Positions 52,244-59,204 of a stretch of 64,000 nt of DNA are shown here, piece after piece. Position 1 is the stretch's first letter. Each line of letters starts with the position of its first letter. Made by a program: the position numbers and the translations under genes. Source of the stretch: UBA4246 sp045113695 (GTDB lineage: Bacteria; Bacillota; Clostridia; Christensenellales; Aristaeellaceae); the NCBI GenBank assembly GCA_045113695.1, contig JBGUJG010000009.1, positions 24,717-88,716 on the forward strand. Reading direction: 5' to 3'. A model generated the notes under the pieces. That model did no database searches and had not been told where the DNA came from. It worked only from the letters and a program-made list of their open reading frames with translations.

Positions 52244-52370
52244 TATGTTTCCCGGCATTCGGGAAAATAAAGCGGGCCCGTCATTCAATATTCAATATTG
52301 TTGAACCGTCCGCCTGCTGTACGACCGAAGATCTGATCAGAACTGCCGGAACAGTAAAGCAGCCGCCGGA

Positions 52371-52475
52371 CCGGGTGCACTTCGGGTGCAGTTTTTCCAG
52401 AAAAGCTGCACCATCAAAAGTATCTGCATGATCAGGCGTTTTCGCATGAATGGTGCAAAAGGTGCAGTTTTTTTC
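52371..52475 (+). repeat. Left copy of ~105-bp inverted repeat bounding the cassette
   Basis: It starts CCGGGTGCA and ends GGTGCAAAAGGTGCAGTTTT. Reverse-complementing 53539-53643 gives a sequence that aligns along its whole length, with the last 24 bp nearly identical. Each copy also contains an internal GGTGCAG...CTGCACC hairpin. Confidence 0.75.
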
Positions 52476-52517
52476 AGCTCATTATGAAATTTATATCATT
52501 CACAGTACCGAAACGCT

Positions 52518-52611
52518 GGAGCCTTTGATCGATGGGCTTCCGACATTTTGACTTTCGGAAACGGTACGGATAGGGTGCGCCTGCTTCATGGAGGGATGCG
52601 TCAAAGGCTCC
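52518..52611. other. Long-range hairpin of unknown function
   Basis: GGAGCCTTTGA (52518-52528) and TCAAAGGCTCC (52601-52611) are perfectly complementary, 72 bp apart, with a CCGA/TCGG stem inside. It matches no riboswitch or small RNA I recognise. Confidence 0.4.
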
Positions 52612-52688
52612 TGAGGAGTTTATGCCGTTCTCATTTTGGCCTCACTTTTTAAGCACTGGTTCACTTTCAGCTGCAATCGGGCTTTATC

Positions 52689-52717
52689 TTGACAAAAGGG
52701 GATTTATCCCCTAAAAT
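52689..52717 (+). promoter_or_regulatory. Promoter of the DUF4160/DUF2442 pair with a palindrome in the spacer
   Basis: TTGACA (52689-52694), 17-bp spacer, TAAAAT (52712-52717). The spacer holds GGGGAT-TT-ATCCCC (52698-52711), a likely operator, since a repressor bound there would cover the promoter. Confidence 0.7.
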
Positions 52718-52739
52718 ATAAACGAAGGGAGGAATGTCA

Positions 52740-52994
52740 GTGCCTACAATCAGTCATTTTTACGGGATTACGATTGTGATGTACTTACGGTATAAGGAAC
52801 ATAATCCGCCGCACATTCATGCGATTACGCAGGATTTTGACGCTCCGTTCCTGATCGCCACCGGCTAGATTATGGACGGAGTGTTTCCTCCTAAGGCAAA
52901 GGCTACGGTAAAGGAGTTTGTTCTGAAGTATCAGAAAGAACTTAATGAGATGTGGGAAACGGAAGAATATAAAAAGCTTCCGCCGCTCGACTGA
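52740..52994 (+). pseudogene. DUF4160 gene with in-frame TAG at codon 43
   Basis: A GTG start 6 bp after GGGAGGA begins (M)PTISHFYGITIVMYLRY; KEHNPPHIHA matches the DUF4160 core. Codon 43 (52866-52868) is TAG where the family usually has Glu or another polar residue after ATG/ETG. The frame then continues IMDGVFPPKAKATVKEF and ends at 52994, giving a full family length of 84 codons. It is therefore intact except for one nonsense codon. DUF4160 genes commonly sit beside DUF2442 genes in toxin-antitoxin-like pairs. Here the protein is probably inactivated unless the codon is read through or reinitiation occurs at the ATG two codons later. Confidence 0.75.
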
Positions 52995-53013
52995 TGATTC
53001 TGGAGGGATTTCA

Positions 53014-53481
53014 ATGTTTCATAGGGCTGTTGAATTGAAATACCTGGATGGAACAGTGATAGAAATACTGTTTCAGGATGGCATTGTCAAGCAATATGAC
53101 ATCTCCGGTCTATTTTCAAAATATCCTCAGCTCAAAGCGCTTAAAGACCGCGAGTTTTTCCTTCGGGGAAAGCTGAGCGCATACGGTATCATCTGGAGCG
53201 ATGATCTTGACCTGGAGACTGAAACGATCTATGAGGAAGGAATAACTGTCCGGACAGAAAAACCGGCTGCCAATCTGCTTGTTGCACAGACAGTTGCCGC
53301 CGCCAGAGCTCAAAGCGGTTTATCTCAAGCCCAGCTGGCTGCATTGACCGGTATTGATCAGTCCGATCTGTCCAAAATCGAAAGAGGAGTTTCCAATCCT
53401 TCTGTATCAACACTGGAAAGAATCGCAAAGGCTCTTGGAGGAAATCTTTTGATCAGTATCCAGCTGCCCAGTGCATCGTAA
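53014..53481 (+). CDS. DUF2442-HTH (XRE) fusion protein, antitoxin-like
   Basis: ATG at 53014, with GGAGG 8-9 bp upstream, gives 155 residues. Residues ~1-75 match DUF2442 (AVELKYLDGTVIEILFQDG, then YPQLKALKDREFF and IIWSDDLDLETETIYEEG). Residues ~85-150 are an XRE helix-turn-helix (SGLSQAQLAALTGIDQSDLS). DUF2442-HTH proteins pair with DUF4160 proteins, here the upstream pseudogene 19 bp away. The HTH suggests that it binds the GGGGATTTATCCCC palindrome in the shared promoter (inference). More AT-rich than the neighbouring transporter genes, consistent with acquired DNA. Confidence 0.85.
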   Translation: MFHRAVELKYLDGTVIEILFQDGIVKQYDISGLFSKYPQLKALKDREFFLRGKLSAYGIIWSDDLDLETETIYEEGITVRTEKPAANLLVAQTVAAARAQSGLSQAQLAALTGIDQSDLSKIERGVSNPSVSTLERIAKALGGNLLISIQLPSAS

Positions 53482-53538
53482 TCTGTCTCAGAGGACTAAC
53501 TGAACAACCGGTGTCCATAAAAATAATAAAAATAACTC

Positions 53539-53643
53539 AAAAAAAACTGCACCTTTTGCACCATATCGTCAAATACATCTGATTACGCAAGGCTTTTTGG
53601 TGGTGCAGTTTTTCCCGTAAAACTGCACCCAAACTGCACCCGG
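53539..53643 (-). repeat. Right copy of ~105-bp inverted repeat bounding the cassette
   Basis: Begins with eight A and CTGCACCTTTTGCACCAT, and ends with two ACTGCACCC units before GG. It is the inverted counterpart of 52371-52475. The stretch 53482-53801 otherwise holds only the phnD terminator and no gene. Confidence 0.75.
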
Positions 53644-53715
53644 ATCGTCTGTCTGAAGCAAGGCGCTTAAACCCGGCTCCGGGCATTAAAGGTTATTGAA
53701 GGTTATTGTTCCGGT

Positions 53716-53744
53716 AAAAAAAGACTGCCGCGTTGCTGCGGCAG
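53716..53744 (-). terminator. Terminator of phnD
   Basis: CTGCCGC/GCGGCAG stem (53725-53744 arms) followed on the minus strand by TC and seven T. A second hairpin, GTCCCTGT with ACAGGGAC (53761-53789), lies between it and the phnD stop. Confidence 0.85.
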
Positions 53745-53801
53745 CTTCCGTCAAAAGTCAGTCCCTGTCCGGCCGGGCCGAACAGGGACATATGCTTGTT
53801 T

Positions 53802-54848
53802 TTATTTGACCGCGGTCAGGGCCTGGCGGGCAGCGTCATAGTCGCTGTCCTGGGCGATGGCGTAGCCGGTGTGGCTGTAGACGGAGAAGATGGCCTGGCC
53901 TTCTTCGGTGCCGATGATGTTGATCAGCGCGGTCTGCAGGGCCTTGATGAATTCGGGGTTGTTGATTTCGGGCTTGGCGGTGGTGATGGCCACGGTGTCG
54001 TTATAGATCCCGGAGGTGACGCCGATGACGTTCAGCTCGTCCCAGATGGCGCCTTCGCGGCCCATGCCCTGCTTGCCGGTCTCGTCCTTCTGATCAATGG
54101 GCAGGTTCCAGGGCTTCTCATAGTCGCGGCGGCCGTCCGCGTAGCAGCAGATGATGTCCACCTGCTCGGAAGCAGCCTGGGCGAACGCGTCGGCATAGCC
54201 GAGGGTCACGACGCTGGACAGGTCGGAGATCTTCTTGCCGTCGTAGTTGTCCATCAGCCACATGGTGGGATAGATGTAACCGGCGGAGGAAGAGGTGTTG
54301 GCCACGGCCCAGGTGCAAGCGTCAAGCTCTTCCCAGGTGGGCTTTTCACCGGCGTTGACCTTGGCGGCAATGGCCTTGCCCTTTTCGGTGGGGGCGGCGT
54401 AGATCAGGGAGCGGTAGAAGGTGACCTGCTTGTCGATTGGCAGGGTCTTGTTGGCGACGCCGTTCCAGTCAGCGGGGTTTTCGCTGTCGTTGGACAGGCC
54501 GGCGCGGGTGGCGGTCAGGATGACGGCTACTTCATCATTCTGACTGTAAATGGCATATGTTCCAGGGGGCAGCCAACCCACGTCGATGGTGCCGGCGCTC
54601 ATGGCTTCGCCGGTGGCTTCATAACTGGTTCCGACGGAGATTTCCACTTTGCCGATGTCATAGCCCAGCTTGGCCATTTCGGCCTGAACCAGTTCGGGCA
54701 GGTTCTTGGTGCCGGTGATGATGACGTCCGCATCCTTGGAGGGCACAAACTGGAAAGTCAAGGAATCCAGTTTGATGTTGTCAGCCAAGGCGACGGCACA
54801 ACCCAACAGCAGGACCAAGACCATGATCAGGGAAACGAGCTTTTTCAT
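53802..54848 (-). CDS. phnD: Phosphonate-type ABC transporter substrate-binding protein
   Basis: A 348-residue PhnD-family binding protein. The signal sequence MKKLVSLIMVLVLLLGCAVA has a plausible lipobox LLGC, suggesting a lipoprotein. The mature part shows LTFQFVPSKDADVI, AGTIDVGWLPPGTYA and CTWAVANTSSSAGYIYP, characteristic of the phosphonate-binding clan; the SSSAGYIYP segment would contact the oxyanion. It lies upstream of phnC-phnE-phnE on the same strand but has its own terminator and is separated by a 1.3-kb cassette. Ligand could be phosphonate, phosphite or another oxyanion. Confidence 0.9.
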   Translation of the reverse strand: MKKLVSLIMVLVLLLGCAVALADNIKLDSLTFQFVPSKDADVIITGTKNLPELVQAEMAKLGYDIGKVEISVGTSYEATGEAMSAGTIDVGWLPPGTYAIYSQNDEVAVILTATRAGLSNDSENPADWNGVANKTLPIDKQVTFYRSLIYAAPTEKGKAIAAKVNAGEKPTWEELDACTWAVANTSSSAGYIYPTMWLMDNYDGKKISDLSSVVTLGYADAFAQAASEQVDIICCYADGRRDYEKPWNLPIDQKDETGKQGMGREGAIWDELNVIGVTSGIYNDTVAITTAKPEINNPEFIKALQTALINIIGTEEGQAIFSVYSHTGYAIAQDSDYDAARQALTAVK

Positions 54849-55180
54849 GATGTCTTTTCCTCCTTGCTTGTTTCATCCGCTACGGATGATTGCTATGGGA
54901 ACAGGGATAGTATAGTATACGGATGCTAAAAATATATAACCATATTGTTACAAATGTATTACATCAGTCAGATCCTTTCCGCTGCCGCTTCTGTCCGCGC
55001 ATTCCCCGGCGCAGAAGCCGTCCGTCCTGTGCTCCTCCCGTCCGTTCCGGCGCGAATCATGGCAATAACCGCAGAATTTTAGCCAGATTCCACAAAAATC
55101 AATTGACATTTGGCCCTGTTTGTAGTACACTTGGGGCAGCAGAGGGAGAAATCCCAACAAATTGAAAGGTGGTCTGAATC
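54849..55180. other. Divergent control region between the two importers
   Basis: A 332-bp gene-free region. On the plus strand it holds the promoter of the binding-protein gene at 55181. On the minus strand the AT-rich TATACTATACTATCC stretch near 54910-54925 is the most likely -10 region for phnD, without a convincing -35. Confidence 0.55.
55103..55131 (+). promoter_or_regulatory. Predicted promoter of the second importer operon
   Basis: TTGACA (55103-55108), 17-bp spacer, TACACT (55126-55131), 49 bp upstream of the start codon. Confidence 0.75.
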
Positions 55181-56212
55181 ATGAAGCGTTTCTTTGCGTT
55201 CCTGACCGTGCTGGCCATGATGCTGAGCCTGTGCTGCGTCTCTGTGGCTGAGGACGAGGTCCTGGTCATCTACAGCGCCCGCAACGAGCGGCTGAACAAT
55301 ATCGTCATCCCCGCCTTCGAAGCGGCGACGGGCATCAAAGTCGAAATGATCACCGGCTCCTCGGGTGAAGTGCTCCAGCGCGTCAAGAGCGAGGTTGAAA
55401 CCGGCAACGTCACGGTGGACATCCACTGGGCGGCTGACGAGACGATGCTCGCCGCCAACCGCGACCTGTTTGAAGTCTATGTTTCCACCGAGAACGACGC
55501 CCTCTATCCCCAGTTCCGGAACGACGGCACCAACTGCTTCAACAACGCCTACGCCGAGCCCAACGTGATGATCGTCAACACCGAGGTGCTGGCGCAGCTG
55601 GGCATTGAGGTCAACAGCTACGCGGACCTCCTCCAGCCCCAGCTCAAGGGCAAGATCATCTCCGCGGACCCGGCCAACTCCTCCTCCGCCTTCCAGTGCC
55701 TGATCGGCATGCTCTACGGCATGGGCAACGGCGACCCCATGAGCAAGGAAGCCTGGGAATTTATCGACAAATTCCTCCAGATCAAGGGCAGCGTGGCCGC
55801 CAACTCCTCTTCCCAGGTATACAACGGCGTGGCCAACGGCGAATACGCGGTCGGCCTGAGCTATGAGGATCCCTGCGTCGAACTGCAGGCCAAGGGCGAA
55901 AAGCCCGTCAAGGTGATCTATGCGGCGGAAGGCACCGTCTATCCAGGCGAATCCGTGCAGATCATCAAGGGCGCGCCCCACATGGAAGCCGCCAAGAAGT
56001 TCGTCGACTTCGTGCTGAGCGAAGAGAGCCAGAGGGCCGTGGCCGCCGCCCTGAACCTGCGCCCGCTGCGCGCCGGCATCCCGGTCAATGAAAAGATGAT
56101 CCCCGACAGCGAGATCAAGCAGTTTGAGACCTATTCCACCGCCTTCGTCGCCGAACACAAGGCCGAAATCGTCAAGATGTACCTGGACCATGTGGAGATG
56201 AATATGGAGTAA
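55181..56212 (+). CDS. ABC substrate-binding protein, AfuA/FbpA/PhnS type
   Basis: A 343-residue extracellular binding protein with a signal peptide ending near VSVAED; the adjacent LCC is not a good lipobox. The mature N-terminus VLVIYSARNERLNNIVIPAF and ATGIKVEMITGSSGEVLQR belong to the class II fold of Fe(III), 2-aminoethylphosphonate, putrescine and sugar-phosphate binders. YVDGS-like tyrosine clusters of ferric binders are not evident, and the SSSAFQCL and NSSSQVYNGV loops could bind an oxyanion. With the neighbouring phosphonate-type importer, an organophosphonate or phosphosugar ligand is plausible. Start supported by GAAAGGTGG. Confidence 0.83.
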   Translation: MKRFFAFLTVLAMMLSLCCVSVAEDEVLVIYSARNERLNNIVIPAFEAATGIKVEMITGSSGEVLQRVKSEVETGNVTVDIHWAADETMLAANRDLFEVYVSTENDALYPQFRNDGTNCFNNAYAEPNVMIVNTEVLAQLGIEVNSYADLLQPQLKGKIISADPANSSSAFQCLIGMLYGMGNGDPMSKEAWEFIDKFLQIKGSVAANSSSQVYNGVANGEYAVGLSYEDPCVELQAKGEKPVKVIYAAEGTVYPGESVQIIKGAPHMEAAKKFVDFVLSEESQRAVAAALNLRPLRAGIPVNEKMIPDSEIKQFETYSTAFVAEHKAEIVKMYLDHVEMNME

Positions 56213-56217
56213 AACTC

Positions 56218-56315
56218 AGTTAGGAGTCAGGAGTGACCGCTCCCTTCGGTCGCTCAGTGAGGAGTTCATAGTCAGAACATTCAACTCCTCACTCCCAACT
56301 CCTCACTCCTCACTG
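56218..56315 (+). repeat. Interspersed GTGAGGAGT-type palindromic repeat, copy 2
   Basis: AGGAGTGACCGCTCCCTTCG, TCGCTCAGTGAGGAGTTCAT and repeated ACTCCTCAC modules match 29655-29744 in order and orientation. The two ends are mutually complementary, so the RNA would fold into a long hairpin. Confidence 0.75.
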
Positions 56316-56330
56316 ATAAACCGCTGTCCC

Positions 56331-56368
56331 GGGGCTGTTGCACGATCATCAGGTGTAACAGCCCCTTT
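56331..56368 (+). terminator. Intercistronic hairpin before the ATP-binding gene
   Basis: GGGGCTGTT (56331-56339) pairs with AACAGCCCC (56357-56365), followed by TTT. It lies between the binding-protein gene and its ATPase gene and may reduce read-through, giving excess binding protein. Confidence 0.6.
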
Positions 56369-56388
56369 CAGCAAAAGGAGAAAATGCT

Positions 56389-57468
56389 ATGGGCGTCGCG
56401 ATACATGTGGACAATGTCACGAAAGCGTACGGCAAAAACATCGTCATCCAGGGCCTGTCCGCCGAAATCAGGCCGGGTGAGTTTTTTACCCTGCTAGGCC
56501 CGTCCGGCTGCGGGAAAACCACCCTGCTGCGGATGATCATCGGCTTCAACACCATCGAGGGCGGGGAGATCCGGGTCAACGACAAGGTGATCAACAACAT
56601 TCCCACCAACAAGCGGAACATGGGCATGGTGTTCCAGAACTACGCGGTGTTCCCGCACATGAACGTGAGGGACAACGTGGCCTACGGCCTCAAGACCCGG
56701 CGCATGCCCCGGGCGGAACGGTACAAAAAAGCCGACGAGATCCTGAAGCTGGTCAGGATCGACCAGTACGCCGACCGGATGCCCGCCCAGCTTTCCGGCG
56801 GCCAGCAGCAGCGCGTCGCCCTGGCCCGCGCCATCGTCATCGAGCCGGAAGTGCTGCTGATGGACGAGCCGCTTTCCAACCTGGACGCCAAGCTCCGCGT
56901 GGAGATGCGCAACGTGATCAAGCAGATCCAGCACCAGATCGGCATCACCACGGTGTACGTGACGCACGACCAGGAAGAGGCGCTGGCCATTTCGGACCGG
57001 ATCGCCGTCATGAACGACGGCGTCATCCAGCAGATCGGCACGCCCAAGCACATCTACCAGCGGCCGGCCAACGAGTTCGTTTCCACGTTCATCGGCCTGT
57101 CCAACCTGCTGGACGCAGAATGCAGCGACAATACCCTGATCTTCGGGGATGAGTACCGGGTGCCGGTCAAAACCCTGCGGGAAGGCGCATCCGGGAAGGT
57201 GCACGTGGCGGTCCGGCCGGAGGAGTTCATCATCCACACCGACGGGACGCCCGGCATCCCCGCCGAGGTCACCAGCAGCGTATTCCTGGGGATGACCCAG
57301 CACTACTTCATGTCCCTGCCGGACGGCAAAGAGATCGAGGTGGTCGAAAACAGCGACCTGACCGACATCATCCCGGACGGCACGAAGGTCACCCTCGAAA
57401 TCATGCCGATGAAGGTGAACGTGTTTGACGCGGAAACCCGGGCCACCCTGATCCGGGAGGGAGTGTGA
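56389..57468 (+). CDS. ABC transporter ATP-binding protein, FbpC/PotA type
   Basis: A 359-residue importer ATPase: Walker A GPSGCGKTTLLRMI, Q-loop VFQNYAVFPHMNV, signature LSGGQQQRVALARAI, Walker B LLMDEPLSNLD, and switch His in YVTHDQEEALAIS. A C-terminal TOBE regulatory domain (~240-355) is present. It belongs to the FbpC/PotA/AfuC group and serves the adjacent two-in-one permease. Its last codons overlap the permease start (GTGA). Confidence 0.9.
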   Translation: MGVAIHVDNVTKAYGKNIVIQGLSAEIRPGEFFTLLGPSGCGKTTLLRMIIGFNTIEGGEIRVNDKVINNIPTNKRNMGMVFQNYAVFPHMNVRDNVAYGLKTRRMPRAERYKKADEILKLVRIDQYADRMPAQLSGGQQQRVALARAIVIEPEVLLMDEPLSNLDAKLRVEMRNVIKQIQHQIGITTVYVTHDQEEALAISDRIAVMNDGVIQQIGTPKHIYQRPANEFVSTFIGLSNLLDAECSDNTLIFGDEYRVPVKTLREGASGKVHVAVRPEEFIIHTDGTPGIPAEVTSSVFLGMTQHYFMSLPDGKEIEVVENSDLTDIIPDGTKVTLEIMPMKVNVFDAETRATLIREGV

Positions 57469-59129
57469 GCCGGATGAGGAAACAGAGATATTCCCCGGTA
57501 TGGACCTTCCTGGCCCTGCTGATCCTGGCCCTGTTCCTGATCTTCGTGGTCTATCCGCTGGCGCTGATCCTCTATAAAAGCGTGATCGACCCCGGCACCA
57601 GCGCTTTCACTCTGGAAAACTTCACCCGCTTCTTTACGAGAAAATACTATACCAACACCCTCAAAAACTCCTTCAGCGTCACCATCGTCGCGACCCTGAT
57701 CAGCGCGGCGCTGGGCCTGGTGATCGCCTACATCACCCGGCAGTACAGAATCGCCGGCAGCAAGTGGCTGAACATCTGCATCGTGGTCAGCTACCTGTCC
57801 CCGCCGTTCATCGGGGCGTACGCCTGGATCCAGCTGCTGGGCCGCAACGGCCTCTTCACCCGGATCGTCAACCAGCTGTTCGGCATCGGTTTCCAGGGCA
57901 TCTACGGGTTCGCCGGCATCGTGCTGGTGTTTTCCCTGCAGTCCTTCCCGCTGGTGTACATGTATGTCGCCGGGGCGCTTCAGAACCTGGATAATTCCCT
58001 GAACGAGGCCGCTGAGAGCCTGGGGGCGAACAACTTCCAGCGGGTCACCGGCATCATCCTGCCGCTGGTGCTGCCGACGGTGCTGGCCTCCTCCCTGCTG
58101 GTGTTCATGCGGGTCTTCTCCGATTTCGGCACGCCGATGCTGATCGGCGAGGGCTACCGAACCTTCCCGGTGGTGCTGTACAACCAGTTCATGGGCGAGG
58201 TGACGAACGACAGCTATTTCGCCGCCGCCCTGTGCGTGATCATCATGGCCATCACCCTGGTCTTCTTCTTCCTCCAGCGGTGGATCGCCCGCCGGCACAG
58301 CTATTCCATGTCCGCCCTGAAACCCATGCAGCCCCGGCCGCAGCGAATCGGGCCCAAAATCCTGTGCCACGCCTTTGTATACCTGGTAGTGCTGGTGGCC
58401 CTGCTGCCGCAGCTGACGGTCATCGTGACTTCCTTCCTGAAGGAATCGACCCCCGGCATCTTTACCGGCGAATTCTCCCTGGTCAACTACCGGACGATCT
58501 TCTCCAAAAACCCGCGCGTCATCCCCAACACCTACCTGTTCGGCCTGGCGGCGATTGCTCTGGTGGTCCTCTTCGGCGTGCTGATCTCCTACCTGGCGGA
58601 GCGGCGCAAGTCCGTCATCACCGGCACGGTGGACACGCTGACGATGCTCCCCTACATCATCCCCGGCTCGGTGCTGGGCATCTGCTTTCTGTACGCCTTC
58701 GCCCAGCCGCCGCTGGCCCTGACCGGTACGGCCATGATCATCATCATCGCCCTGACGGTGCGGCGCATGCCGTACACGATCCGCTCGAGCACAGCCATCA
58801 TCAGCCAGATCAGCCCTTCCATCGAAGAGGCGGCGGTCTCCCTCGGGGCGTCCGAATTCCGCTCCTTCGGCGAGATCATGCTGCCGATGATGATGCCGGG
58901 CGTGATCTCCGGTGCGATCATGAGCTGGGTCACCGTGATCAGCGAGCTGTCCTCCTCGATCATGCTGTACCGCGGCAGCACCCAGACCCTGACCGTGGCC
59001 GTTTACACCGAGGTCATCCGCGACTGCTTCGGCAACGCCGCGGCCTACTCGACCGTCCTGACCGTCACCAGCGTCCTGTCCCTGCTGCTGTTCTTCAAGC
59101 TCACGGGACGGCGGGATATCAGTGTATAG
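57465..59129 (+). CDS. ABC transporter permease with two fused BPD domains (FbpB/AfuB type)
   Basis: A 554-residue permease with about twelve transmembrane helices in two halves. Each half has a BPD loop: NEAAESLGANNFQRVTGIIL (~180-200) and EEAAVSLGASEFRSFGEIML (~455-475). Such fused permeases are characteristic of iron(III), 2-aminoethylphosphonate and hexose-phosphate importers. The GTG at 57465 overlaps the ATPase stop and is 4 bp after GGGAGG; an ATG at 57474 is an alternative. The stop is TAG. Confidence 0.9.
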   Translation: MSRMRKQRYSPVWTFLALLILALFLIFVVYPLALILYKSVIDPGTSAFTLENFTRFFTRKYYTNTLKNSFSVTIVATLISAALGLVIAYITRQYRIAGSKWLNICIVVSYLSPPFIGAYAWIQLLGRNGLFTRIVNQLFGIGFQGIYGFAGIVLVFSLQSFPLVYMYVAGALQNLDNSLNEAAESLGANNFQRVTGIILPLVLPTVLASSLLVFMRVFSDFGTPMLIGEGYRTFPVVLYNQFMGEVTNDSYFAAALCVIIMAITLVFFFLQRWIARRHSYSMSALKPMQPRPQRIGPKILCHAFVYLVVLVALLPQLTVIVTSFLKESTPGIFTGEFSLVNYRTIFSKNPRVIPNTYLFGLAAIALVVLFGVLISYLAERRKSVITGTVDTLTMLPYIIPGSVLGICFLYAFAQPPLALTGTAMIIIIALTVRRMPYTIRSSTAIISQISPSIEEAAVSLGASEFRSFGEIMLPMMMPGVISGAIMSWVTVISELSSSIMLYRGSTQTLTVAVYTEVIRDCFGNAAAYSTVLTVTSVLSLLLFFKLTGRRDISV

Positions 59130-59204
59130 GCCAGCCGTTTCTTCTCCAAAACGCCGCAGCGCCGGGCATTGCGACCGGCGCTGCTTTGTTTGACGGAAAA
59201 GCGG

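Larger units (their letters stand above)
52174..52739. other. Intergenic region: phnC promoter, left inverted repeat, hairpin element
   Basis: No credible gene in these 566 bp. From left to right they hold the phnC promoter, a TTCAATATT tandem near 52285, the left ~105-bp inverted repeat, a long-range hairpin (52518-52611) and the promoter of the DUF4160 gene. Confidence 0.7.

Noticed and set aside
52866..52868. In-frame TAG as a pyrrolysine or other recoded codon
   Set aside because: TAG ends the permease gene at 59127-59129 normally, no pylTSBCD genes are visible and the family does not use pyrrolysine.
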